DNA of 64,000 nt from NCBI GenBank assembly GCA_022764465.1, contig JALERL010000037.1:16919-80918 (forward strand). The letters run 5' to 3'. The position numbers were made by a program, and so were the translations under genes. The DNA comes from Lachnospiraceae bacterium (GTDB lineage: Bacteria; Bacillota; Clostridia; Lachnospirales; Lachnospiraceae). Positions 51,640-60,320 of the stretch are shown here, one piece after another. Position 1 is the stretch's first letter. Each line of letters opens with the position of its first letter. The notes below the pieces were generated by a model that saw only the letters and a list, made by a program, of their open reading frames with translations, did not search any database and was not told where the DNA came from.

Positions 51640-53160
51640 TCATGATCTGTGCTCTTTTGCAAGACGTTCTTCGATCGCTGCGATCACCGTCTCAAGCACC
51701 TTGATCCTTGCATAATACTTATTGTTTGCCTCCACGATCACCCATGGTGCATAGCTGGTAGAGGTACGGACTAACATCTCATCGACTGCCTTCTCATACT
51801 CATCCCACTTTGCACGGTTCCGCCAGTCTTCATCCGTAATCTTCCACTGCTTTGCCGGATTCTCCTGACGTTCCTTAAAACGCCGTTCCTGCTCGTCCTT
51901 ATCGATCTGCATCCAGAACTTGATCACGATATCACCTGCTGCCGCAAGCTCAGATTCCATCTCATTGATCTCACGGTATGCACGCTTCCATTCATCCTCG
52001 CTGCAAAAGCCTTCGATCCGTTCCACCATAACTCTGCCGTACCAGGAACGGTCAAAGATTGCAACATGGCCTGCCTTTGGCATCTTCGTCCAGAAACGCC
52101 ATAGATAATGGTGTGCCTTTTCTATATCGTTTGGTGCAGCAACCGGATTCACCACATAACCTCTTGGATCAAGTGCCTGTGTCAGCCGCTTGATCGCACC
52201 GCCCTTTCCACCTGCGTCCCAGCCTTCAAAGGCAAGAACAACCGGAATACGGTAACAGTACAGTTCATTATGAAGTTCACTCAGGCGTTCCTGTAACTGT
52301 GCAAGCTTCTTCTTGTACTCGTCCTTTTCCATCTTCTGATCCGGATCAATTCCTGCAAGTACCGAAGACTTTAAGATCGTATTTTCACTGTTTTCAGACG
52401 CAGTCTCCGTACCTTCTGCCTGTGCCTTTTTCGATGATGCCGCATCCTTTTTCGCTTTTACTGCATACTCTAACTTATCCACAACGATCTGCATCATCTT
52501 AACAGCCGCATACTCCCTGTCTGTTCCTTCAATGATATTCCACGGTGCATAGTCACTGTCTGTTTTTTCTAACATCTCTTCATTCATCGCAAGATATTCT
52601 TCATAATGGCGGTTTCGTCTGAGATCATCCTTCGTAACCCTCCATTTTGTCTTCTTCGATTCCATCAGATGCTCAAACCGGGCTTTCTGCTCTTTTTTCG
52701 AAATATAAGTAAAAAACTTGATGATCACGACACCATCATCCGTTAACTGCTTTTCAAAGGAACAGATCTCACCATAGGCACTGTCAAGCTGTGCTTCGGT
52801 TGTCACCCCGTCAAACCGGTCGGTTAAGACTCTACGGTACCAGCCACGGTCAAAGATTGCAATCCTTCCGCGCTCTGGTGTCTTCGTCCAGAATCTCCAT
52901 AAGAATGGATGCATCCGCTCTTCCTTCGTCTCAACCGCAGTCGAATATACCGCGAATCCTCTTGGATCAAGCGGTTCGATCACACGCTTGATGAGTGTCC
53001 CTTTGCCGGCTGCCCCTAAGCCTTCAAACACAATAATGACCGGTATGCCGCTTTCCTTGCAGGCTCTTTGCAGATAGGCCAGTCTCGGCTGCAGGTCATC
53101 CATATACTGCTTGCATTCTTTTTTCCCCATTTTTCTATTCAGATCAATTTTTTCTAACAT
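51640..53160 (-). CDS. Tandem-domain PPK2 (polyphosphate:AMP phosphotransferase type)
   Basis: Cytoplasmic polyphosphate kinase 2 with two copies of the domain, about 506 residues; two-domain forms phosphorylate AMP to ADP using polyphosphate. N-terminal domain: Walker A FEGLGAAGKGT, then FDRGWYRRVLTDRF. C-terminal domain: FEGWDAGGKGG, then FDRSWYGRVMVERI, the canonical form. The N-terminal copy therefore departs at the Ser and Gly of the WYGR motif and is probably structural. An Ala/Lys/Thr-rich linker (about 248-270) joins them. Start 53160 has AAAGGAG upstream; the frame from 53232 is not needed. Confidence 0.9.
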   Translation of the reverse strand: MLEKIDLNRKMGKKECKQYMDDLQPRLAYLQRACKESGIPVIIVFEGLGAAGKGTLIKRVIEPLDPRGFAVYSTAVETKEERMHPFLWRFWTKTPERGRIAIFDRGWYRRVLTDRFDGVTTEAQLDSAYGEICSFEKQLTDDGVVIIKFFTYISKKEQKARFEHLMESKKTKWRVTKDDLRRNRHYEEYLAMNEEMLEKTDSDYAPWNIIEGTDREYAAVKMMQIVVDKLEYAVKAKKDAASSKKAQAEGTETASENSENTILKSSVLAGIDPDQKMEKDEYKKKLAQLQERLSELHNELYCYRIPVVLAFEGWDAGGKGGAIKRLTQALDPRGYVVNPVAAPNDIEKAHHYLWRFWTKMPKAGHVAIFDRSWYGRVMVERIEGFCSEDEWKRAYREINEMESELAAAGDIVIKFWMQIDKDEQERRFKERQENPAKQWKITDEDWRNRAKWDEYEKAVDEMLVRTSTSYAPWVIVEANNKYYARIKVLETVIAAIEERLAKEHRS

Positions 53161-53241
53161 ATGCCTTCTCCTTTCTTTTAGCATTCCCAGATTTGTAAAA
53201 CCCATACAATCGTCGTTTTCAAAAACTGCCATCCGGCTTCC

Positions 53242-55896
53242 CTACAGATATTTTTCTTCAAAATCTGCAGCCTTCATCGGCTTGCCAAAATAATACCCCT
53301 GAATATACTGGATCTTCATGTCACGGAGCTTCTGCAGCTGGTCGGTCTCTTCCACACCTTCCACGCACATATGCACACCGATCGTCTCGGCAAGCTCTGC
53401 CACCATCTTGACAAAGACCTCGGAATAATCGTCCTTACCGATATCAATGATAAAACAGCGGTCGATCTTAATAATGTCGATCGGCATCTCACGGATATGG
53501 TTCAGGGATGAATATCCGGTTCCAAAGTCATCAAGAGCAACCCATACCCCAAGCTGCTTGATCTGTCCAAGGATCTTCTTCATTCTTCCCATATCATTGA
53601 TCGCAAGACTCTCCGTCACCTCAAGTGTCAGATTCTGTGGATTGACCTCGGTCTCTGTGATCACATTGCGGATCCGGTCGACCATATCATTCTGTAACAG
53701 CTGTACCACTGACAGGTTGACATTCACACGGTACTCCGGATGTCCCATATCATTCCAGTATTTTAAGCGCTTACATGCCTCGCGCAGCACAAATTCCCCG
53801 ATTGGATTGATCAGTCCGAGATATTCTGCCAATGGAATAAAATCCGTCGGTGAAATAAAACCAAGCTTCTCGGAATTCCAGCGTACCAGTGCCTCTGCCC
53901 CGGCACACGGATCGCCCGGCTTTGAAATATCAATGATCGGCTGATAATAGACTTCAAATTCATCACAGGAATTGAGCGTTGCATAACGCATATTTTTCTC
54001 CAGATCAAGACGCTTAAAGGAGCTTGTCTCCACATTTTCGTCATAGTATTCGATCCGGTTCTTTCCTGCCTTTTTCGCCTCATAAAGTGCAATATCCGCC
54101 TTCTTGATCAGTTCCTGTACATTGTCCCCATCATCCGGGAACTTCACAATCCCCATACTCATCGTACAGTAATAATCTGCACCTTTTAAAAACCATGGCT
54201 TTGCAAAGATCGAACTGATCTCGTCTAAGATTGCATTTAACATATGGTACTGATGATGCGTAACCACAATAATAAACTCATCTCCGCCCATGCGGTAACA
54301 GGTCGTTGCAATTCCGGCAATACGCTGTAAACTGTGGGAGATTGCCTTTAGCAGTACATCCCCATACTGATGTCCCAGTCCATCATTGATGTGCTTAAAA
54401 TCATCCAGATCGATGAAAAGCAGTGCCCCATGCCCGTTTGCATCCTTTGCCTGCCTGATATACTGTTCCACATCATGCTCGCAGCGCATCCGATTATACA
54501 ATCCGGTTAAGAAGTCATTGTTCGCCTGTTTTTCGATCTTCTGCTGATAGAGCTTCTTATCGGTCACATCATACACGGTAGAAAGCATTACGTTTCGTCC
54601 ATCCACCCATTTGATATGATTATGATGGATATCATACCAGCGGTTTTCTTTTTCCGAATAGTACTCTAAAAACCTTCCGTTTTCCCGACCATCCTTCCGC
54701 TGCCTGAAGATTTCTTCGAACCTTGCAGTTCCTTCTTTTTCCGGAAAAAGATTCTGAAACCGTTCATTGGTATATAAAGTCTTGCCATGCTCCGGATCCC
54801 TTACACAGATACCGCAGCCCACATTCTCTAAAATTGCTTCCAGTGATGCATAGGAACTTGCCAGCGAATTTTTCGCAATCCGCTTGGATAAAATACTCTG
54901 CACGATCTGCTTAATCTCATTTAAAAACTTAATATTATTCGAATTCCATGTGCGTTCTTTCTTTTTCTCATAGAAGATCAGATACATTCCAACGGTCTGA
55001 TTGACCTCGATCGGGAAACTGATAAATGCCTGATAGCCAAACGCATCAAACATCGTACGGAAAGCTGCCGGAAGTGCAGAATCGGAAGAGATCATAAACG
55101 GCTTTCCTGTCATATACGGGAGCTTTTCAACCGGCAGATTCTGCATGTCTGCAAGTACCGTATCCGCAGCATCCTCCACATATTCGCAGATCATATCTGC
55201 GCATGTTCCATCCCTGTTTACACGCATCAGGGCACCGCATTCTATCTTCAGATACCCACAGACCTCCCGTAAGATATCTTCTGCAAGCTTGGAAAATTCA
55301 TGCTCACTCTCTAACTTCTGCAATACGGAAGTCAGCACTTCATTGCGGTGCAGTTCTTCCTTCATACGCTCCTGCGCTTCCCTGCTCTGCTGAAAACCCT
55401 CCTGTGCAAGCACTTCATCTAACTTTACCGCAAAATACTGCTTTGTCAGCATCTCGAGAAATTCGATTGCCCTGTAATACTGACCAAGTGTTGTCGTCTG
55501 GACATAATCCGGTACATCCTCTCCATGTATCTCTCCATCCCGGATAACTCCGATCACGATCCAGATGGCAGCCACCTTGCCGCCAACATGGATACTGATC
55601 CCGGACATCTTCAGATAATCTTCTTCCAACGGTTCTTCGATGATATCTTCAATCTCACTCTCTAACAAACGGTTTAACAGGACTACATGTCGGTTCATAC
55701 TGATCTTACCATGCACATAATCCAATTCTTCCCTGCTGCCATAAGCTTTTGTCAGTACTCCGCTCGTTTTGCTTAAGCATACACAGTATACATTATTTGC
55801 TGCGCAAAAGCGGTCCTGCAGGCTCTGGATCAGTCCCTTGTCTAACAGTGTCTCCCCTAGATCTTCTTCCTGTATTGTTTCCCATGCATACGCCAT
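53242..55896 (-). CDS. Dual GGDEF/EAL cyclic-di-GMP protein with sensory domains
   Basis: Protein of 884 residues with no membrane span. N-terminal PocR-like ligand domain (about 15-170, LIQSLQDRFCAANNVYCVCL), coiled coil, GAF (about 195-340), PAS (about 345-445), GGDEF (motif GGDEF intact near residue 536) and EAL (GAEALVRW near 666, then DDFGTGYSSL and IKIDRC). Both catalytic signatures look intact, so it may make and break c-di-GMP depending on ligand. The stop of the methyltransferase gene is 5 bases upstream of the start, so they are co-transcribed. Confidence 0.93.
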   Translation of the reverse strand: MAYAWETIQEEDLGETLLDKGLIQSLQDRFCAANNVYCVCLSKTSGVLTKAYGSREELDYVHGKISMNRHVVLLNRLLESEIEDIIEEPLEEDYLKMSGISIHVGGKVAAIWIVIGVIRDGEIHGEDVPDYVQTTTLGQYYRAIEFLEMLTKQYFAVKLDEVLAQEGFQQSREAQERMKEELHRNEVLTSVLQKLESEHEFSKLAEDILREVCGYLKIECGALMRVNRDGTCADMICEYVEDAADTVLADMQNLPVEKLPYMTGKPFMISSDSALPAAFRTMFDAFGYQAFISFPIEVNQTVGMYLIFYEKKKERTWNSNNIKFLNEIKQIVQSILSKRIAKNSLASSYASLEAILENVGCGICVRDPEHGKTLYTNERFQNLFPEKEGTARFEEIFRQRKDGRENGRFLEYYSEKENRWYDIHHNHIKWVDGRNVMLSTVYDVTDKKLYQQKIEKQANNDFLTGLYNRMRCEHDVEQYIRQAKDANGHGALLFIDLDDFKHINDGLGHQYGDVLLKAISHSLQRIAGIATTCYRMGGDEFIIVVTHHQYHMLNAILDEISSIFAKPWFLKGADYYCTMSMGIVKFPDDGDNVQELIKKADIALYEAKKAGKNRIEYYDENVETSSFKRLDLEKNMRYATLNSCDEFEVYYQPIIDISKPGDPCAGAEALVRWNSEKLGFISPTDFIPLAEYLGLINPIGEFVLREACKRLKYWNDMGHPEYRVNVNLSVVQLLQNDMVDRIRNVITETEVNPQNLTLEVTESLAINDMGRMKKILGQIKQLGVWVALDDFGTGYSSLNHIREMPIDIIKIDRCFIIDIGKDDYSEVFVKMVAELAETIGVHMCVEGVEETDQLQKLRDMKIQYIQGYYFGKPMKAADFEEKYL

Positions 55897-55900
55897 TATC

Positions 55901-57376
55901 CTACTCCTTATATCTGATCACGAAAAAATAATATCCTGTCTTTTCACGGATACAGTCTTCCTTCACCAACCGAAACTCTTTATGCAGACGCAGCTGCTTT
56001 TTCACAAAACCATTCTCATTCGAGTACAGGAACATGTAGCCCCCCGGCCGCAATACTTCTGTGACTTTCCGAAAAAAGTCTGCGTAAAATCCATCCTGCT
56101 CCTCTCTGGTCTTTTTGCCGCGTAACGGCATATCCGTAACTATCTCATCAAACAGATACTTATGGGTAAAGTCAAAAAAATTCCGATTGATAAAATTAAT
56201 ATTCATTCCGGCCGCAAGTGCATTCTCCCTGCCCTTTTTTACTGCCTCACCAAAAATATCGGTTCCATACATATCTCCGGCAGCCACAAGAAGATCCCGT
56301 TCGATCAGCATCGTACCAACTCCGCAGAACGGATCAAGTACCTGTGCACCCTCGATCAGATATTTTTTCGCCAGCTGCATCAAAAGTGCCGCTGTCGCAG
56401 GCTGTGTCGTTGCCGCAAACGACTGCTTCCGGTATGCAAATCTCCGCATTGGGATCGTAAAAAGCTTCAGACATGGCAGATACGTGCCATCAGATGCCGG
56501 TGCTAAACGGATCTCTGCTTCATAATCATCGACTGCATTGATCAGTGCACGGTCTGACTGCTCCTCGAGTGCATCCGCAAACTTATGGATCAGACTTCTT
56601 CTCACGTGATCATCCTGTCTGCCACGCATCTCCACCCTAAAATAAAACGGTGTCTCCTGTGATGCATGAAGCTTCTTCAGATAATCCACAATTCCTGCCT
56701 GTACCACCATCTCTGCCATCTTCTCCGGGTCCGGCTGCACACGCTTTACTCCCGGTAAAAAGAAGATCATCTCCTGATAGGTGCGGATAGCAAGCAGTTC
56801 CCGCAGATTGGTTGTCTTCACACGGACACCGGCCTTCGTAAGCAGTACCTTGCCATCCCGGATCTGGGATGCAGTCACTTCACGATAAGACGGATTCGTA
56901 AGTAAGAGAACATCCAGTTCCTTATCATATCCGCTGAACTTGTGTCTCTTATGTGGTTCCATGGATCGAAGCATCTGTCCGAGTACCTTTAACTGTTCCT
57001 TATAATGCTTTTTCTCATTCTCCGCAGGCTGTATGGAACACAGCTTTTCATACAACTCATGCAGCTTTTCTGTATACGAATGAAAATCCAGCTTCTCTAT
57101 GGCTGTCAGATAAGCGCTTTTCACAAACAATGTCTGCTCCGTCTGGTATGCCTCCCAGAGTGCTTCGATATCTTCCTGCAGTCCCAGCTCTCCGATTAAA
57201 AGTGCCGCATTCTTACGCACCTTCGGATCTTCGTGACCCAGACATTCCGGCAGTCTGTGATGTTCCTGCTCCCACTGAAGGAATCGTGCCTTATAGTCTT
57301 CGTCTTCACGGATCTGCTGTTTGATCCGTATCAACGTCTCTCTGATATTTTTTTCTTCCTGTAAATCAGCAATCAT
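55901..57376 (-). CDS. HEAT-like repeat fused to an RNA-methylase-like domain
   Basis: Protein of 491 residues. The N-terminal 130 residues look like HEAT repeats (HEDPKVRKNAALLIGELGLQ). The middle (about 150-300) may be a THUMP-like RNA-binding region. The C-terminus is a UPF0020/Trm14-type methyltransferase with VLDPFCGVGTMLIERDLL; the catalytic motif IV, normally (D/N)PPY, reads VTDMPLRGKK. Likely an RNA guanine-N2 methyltransferase (inference). First gene of a pair with the GGDEF/EAL protein. GGAAATAGGA lies upstream. Confidence 0.75.
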   Translation of the reverse strand: MIADLQEEKNIRETLIRIKQQIREDEDYKARFLQWEQEHHRLPECLGHEDPKVRKNAALLIGELGLQEDIEALWEAYQTEQTLFVKSAYLTAIEKLDFHSYTEKLHELYEKLCSIQPAENEKKHYKEQLKVLGQMLRSMEPHKRHKFSGYDKELDVLLLTNPSYREVTASQIRDGKVLLTKAGVRVKTTNLRELLAIRTYQEMIFFLPGVKRVQPDPEKMAEMVVQAGIVDYLKKLHASQETPFYFRVEMRGRQDDHVRRSLIHKFADALEEQSDRALINAVDDYEAEIRLAPASDGTYLPCLKLFTIPMRRFAYRKQSFAATTQPATAALLMQLAKKYLIEGAQVLDPFCGVGTMLIERDLLVAAGDMYGTDIFGEAVKKGRENALAAGMNINFINRNFFDFTHKYLFDEIVTDMPLRGKKTREEQDGFYADFFRKVTEVLRPGGYMFLYSNENGFVKKQLRLHKEFRLVKEDCIREKTGYYFFVIRYKE

Positions 57377-57460
57377 ATTCTATTCCTATTTCCTTTTTTA
57401 CATTAAAATCCACTTTTATTTTACTTGATAGAAACTCTTTTGGCAAGCCGCTAATCACTC

Positions 57461-58186
57461 CTATTCCGATGGCTCTACGCCATTTTTTTCAATATAATCC
57501 GCGACATCACTTTTAAACTGCTCCCATGCATCCTCATGCTCTACATAATACTTCGGACACAGCTTTCCTGTCACATCATAATGGCGGATCACATCATCCA
57601 CACGAAGATCATATCTGCCGACTAACCACGCCACTAAATGTACCAGTGTCTGATAGGTCGCATCCGAAAACTTTCCGGTATCATCCGCAATGCAGCATTC
57701 AATCGAAATCGTATCATGGTTTCTGTCATTCGATGCATAGGAGATCTCCCTACAAGGAATGCACTGAACCAGTTCTCCCTCAATGCCGACCACAAAGTGA
57801 CTGCTTGCATGTGTAATATGTGAATCCTTTAATCCCTCAAAATAATCCCGGTTCTGCATCGCCGATGTTCCCGGATTTGCTGTATAATGAACGACAATTC
57901 CGGTAACCGGATCGATCGCAGTCCCCGGTCTGGAGTATTCATTCACCGTCAGAAGTTCAACATCATACGCCGGTGGATCCTCTACAACCTTCTGTGGCTT
58001 TGCAGATGTCTGCGCCTTCCGGTTTCCTGCAATCTGTGCAATCACCCTGCCAACGAGAATCACGACCAGCACCAAAATAAGGATCAGCACCATACGCCTG
58101 ATCATTCTCTGCCGTTTTCTCTTTCTCATCCTTCTTTTCCGATGTGCCATACCGGCTGTTCCTCTCTGTCCTGTTCTTTCGTCCAT
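57461..58186 (-). CDS. Membrane-anchored N-acetylmuramoyl-L-alanine amidase (amidase_2)
   Basis: Peptidoglycan amidase of about 241 residues. A strongly basic N-terminus (KRRMRKRKRQRMIRR) and one membrane anchor (MVLILILVLVVILVGRVIAQI, 20-residue core) lead to an extracellular amidase_2/PGRP domain. Zinc ligands are likely His in IVVHYT, His in IRHYDVTGK and Cys in LCPKYY, with the conserved SIECC strand. Start 58186 has GAGG 6 bases upstream; ATG 58198 is too close to its AGGA. Confidence 0.87.
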   Translation of the reverse strand: MDERTGQRGTAGMAHRKRRMRKRKRQRMIRRMVLILILVLVVILVGRVIAQIAGNRKAQTSAKPQKVVEDPPAYDVELLTVNEYSRPGTAIDPVTGIVVHYTANPGTSAMQNRDYFEGLKDSHITHASSHFVVGIEGELVQCIPCREISYASNDRNHDTISIECCIADDTGKFSDATYQTLVHLVAWLVGRYDLRVDDVIRHYDVTGKLCPKYYVEHEDAWEQFKSDVADYIEKNGVEPSE

Positions 58187-58285
58187 CTTATGCCTCATTC
58201 CTATGCATACTCACTCTGAAATTGATTTTTCCTTATTTTTACAATTCCTTTGTATATATTTAACAAAATCTTAACATCTATATTG

Positions 58286-58314
58286 TTGACAATTACCATA
58301 TATCATTCTATAAT
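58286..58314 (+). promoter_or_regulatory. Perfect consensus sigma-A promoter
   Basis: TTGACA (58286-58291), exactly 17 bases, TATAAT (58309-58314): a full consensus vegetative promoter, the best in the window. Transcription should start near 58321, leaving about 30 bases to the start codon of the 44-codon gene. Confidence 0.92.
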
Positions 58315-58352
58315 GCAAGCTGTAAGAACAAAATATCAAAGGAGGTGTCCCT

Positions 58353-58487
58353 ATGTTTTCAGAAAAGGATGCTGCTTTAGGATTTTCCAGGGTCTTAGAT
58401 GCATATGACCACTATGTGAAAAGAACTGAAGCAAAAAATGAGAAACCGCTTTCTATCCTTGCTTACATCGTAGAAATGTTTCAATAA
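58353..58487 (+). CDS. Isolated 44-aa small protein of unknown function
   Basis: Open frame of 44 codons with AAAGGAGG 7 bases before ATG, driven by a perfect consensus promoter and followed at once by a terminator. The peptide starts MFSEKDAALGFSRVLDAY, is charged and helical with an amphipathic C-terminus (LSILAYIVEMFQ), and has no signal peptide. The stop codon TAA lies inside the 5' arm of the terminator stem. I do not recognise the peptide. The compact layout fits a small abundant protein or a dual-function small RNA. Confidence 0.72.
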   Translation: MFSEKDAALGFSRVLDAYDHYVKRTEAKNEKPLSILAYIVEMFQ

Positions 58488-58547
58488 GCCAGTAGCAAGC
58501 CGACCGCTGCATAAGCAGCCGACCGGAGCTCCTGGCTTATTTTATTA
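58483..58547 (+). terminator. Extended terminator of the 44-codon gene
   Basis: AATAAGCCAG (58483-58492) pairs with CTGGCTTATT (58532-58541); inside are AGC/GCT, CCG/CGG and GCTGC-ATAA-GCAGC helices, giving a long multi-step stem followed by TTATTATCT. The 9-base word AGCCGACCG appears twice, on both sides of the apical hairpin. It also separates the gene from the converging nfo gene. Confidence 0.85.
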
Positions 58548-58554
58548 TCTGTGA

Positions 58555-59388
58555 TTATTTTCCGTACAGATCCTTCAACATTGCAATTTCTTTTGCATAA
58601 CCGTCCAGATCATTCGGTGTTTCTAAATAAAATGGCAATTCTCTTAAAAGCGGATGGTTGATGATACGTGTAACTGCCTCTAGTCCGATACTTCCCTCTC
58701 CGATCTTTTCATGTCTGTCCTTATGACTTGCAAACGGATTCTTGCTGTCGTTTAAGTGGACCGCCTTTAAACGCGACAGTCCAATCACGGAGTCAAACTC
58801 TTCTAAGACTTTATCCAGATCATCCACAATATCATATCCGGCATCATAGACATGGCAGGTATCCATGCATACCCCGAGATGGCCACTTAATTCCACCCGG
58901 TCAATGATCGCGCGGATCTCTTCAAAGCTTCTGCCGACTTCCGTTCCCTTTCCTGCCATTGTTTCCAGTAAAACCGTCGTTGTCTGATCTTCCTTTAAAA
59001 TAGCATTCAGCATATCCGATATATATGTGATTCCTGCTTCTGCTCCCTGCTTCACGTGGCTGCCCGGGTGAAAATTATACATGCTTCCCGGAATATAAGA
59101 AAGCCGCATCAGATCATCCGTCATCACATTTTTTGCAAAATCGCGCAATCCCTCATCTGCCGCACAGGCATTCAAGGTATATGGCGCATGTGCTAAGATC
59201 TGTCCGATCCCATGTTCAGAGGCAAATGTACAGAATGCCTGCATATCTTCTACGTTGAGAGGCTTTGCCGCACCGCCTCTTGGATTTCTGGTAAAAAACT
59301 GAAATGTATTTGCACCAATCTTTACTGCTTCTTTTCCCATTGCAAGATATCCCTTTGACGAGGATAAATGACATCCGATTTTTAACAT
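58555..59388 (-). CDS. nfo: Deoxyribonuclease IV (AP endonuclease, Nfo)
   Basis: Zinc AP endonuclease of 277 residues that cuts DNA 5' of abasic sites in base-excision repair. TIM-barrel xylose-isomerase-like family; seen are [10 protein letters not shown] at the N-terminus, [43 protein letters not shown] and [10 protein letters not shown], covering the usual metal ligands. Normal length. GGAAGGA precedes the ATG. Confidence 0.96.
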   Translation of the reverse strand: MLKIGCHLSSSKGYLAMGKEAVKIGANTFQFFTRNPRGGAAKPLNVEDMQAFCTFASEHGIGQILAHAPYTLNACAADEGLRDFAKNVMTDDLMRLSYIPGSMYNFHPGSHVKQGAEAGITYISDMLNAILKEDQTTTVLLETMAGKGTEVGRSFEEIRAIIDRVELSGHLGVCMDTCHVYDAGYDIVDDLDKVLEEFDSVIGLSRLKAVHLNDSKNPFASHKDRHEKIGEGSIGLEAVTRIINHPLLRELPFYLETPNDLDGYAKEIAMLKDLYGK

Positions 59389-59399
59389 AGCTTTCCTTC

Positions 59400-60299
59400 C
59401 TATTCTTCCTGTAACCCGCTGATCTCTTGATAGACCTGCACTGTTTCTTCATCTGTCTCACCACTCAGATAGTAGGTCTGATCCACGGTCTTAATATAGA
59501 TAAACTTCTGATTCTTCGGGTGATATAACACCTGACACTTCCCTTGATTGCGGATATGGTATGTCCCCTTACGTAAGTTATCAAGACCTGTTCCGGAGGA
59601 CTTTGACATTTTCGGCAGTTCCTCTAATAATTCCATGCTCTCGATACTCTTTACCGGAATCCGGTAAGTGTCACGAAACTGTCCTGCCTCCACGCATTCC
59701 TTCTGCACCGTCAGAAAAAGCGGGGTAAATTCTTCTGCCACACAATAGCCTCCAAATACCGGCATCGCAAGAACTACCAGCAGGCAGAAAATGCCTAAAA
59801 GCTTTGCCCACGGACGTGCCATATTTAAGGTCGTTCCAACACCAACCCGTGTTTCTACACTGCTTACTGTCTTATCCGGATTATAATAACATAAGCCCCA
59901 TTTCCAGTATGCATCCTCTGTATCAGTGCCTTCCGGCAGTTCACTCTGCCAGCCCTCAGTACACTTTAACACAAGTAACTTCTTATGTGCCCTTGCCCAT
60001 GGAAGCATCAGCAACACAACCATAAGAACAAACCAGATCGTCCATGCCAGGAAATTGATGGAAAAATATCCGGTAAATAAAAATGGCAGTGGAAATATCA
60101 ATAAAAAGATCAATATCCGGCGCATCTGCTTTCTATATGCTTCGCCAACCGCCTGCACCCGTGCATCCTGCATCCGCTCACCCGGCAGGGTTACAGCAAA
60201 ACAAAGCCCTTTTTCTTCCTTTTTATAATTCTTCCCCATAAAGTAACATGCAAGTAAAATTGGATACATAACCAGATCCAAAAACAAACCAATCCACAT
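59400..60299 (-). CDS. DUF5808-like membrane protein with PH-like domain
   Basis: Protein of 299 residues with four likely membrane helices: one at the very N-terminus, two at about 63-105 ([18 protein letters not shown] and [15 protein letters not shown]) and one at about 167-187 ([18 protein letters not shown]). The loop between the third and fourth carries [13 protein letters not shown] and [13 protein letters not shown], which match the DUF5808 motif. The C-terminus (about 205-299) resembles a small bacterial PH domain. Function unknown; possibly linked to membrane stress sensing. GGAGG upstream; 11 bases before nfo, same transcript. Confidence 0.7.
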   Translation of the reverse strand: MWIGLFLDLVMYPILLACYFMGKNYKKEEKGLCFAVTLPGERMQDARVQAVGEAYRKQMRRILIFLLIFPLPFLFTGYFSINFLAWTIWFVLMVVLLMLPWARAHKKLLVLKCTEGWQSELPEGTDTEDAYWKWGLCYYNPDKTVSSVETRVGVGTTLNMARPWAKLLGIFCLLVVLAMPVFGGYCVAEEFTPLFLTVQKECVEAGQFRDTYRIPVKSIESMELLEELPKMSKSSGTGLDNLRKGTYHIRNQGKCQVLYHPKNQKFIYIKTVDQTYYLSGETDEETVQVYQEISGLQEE

Positions 60300-60320
60300 C
60301 TTTTTATCCTCCGATACTCT

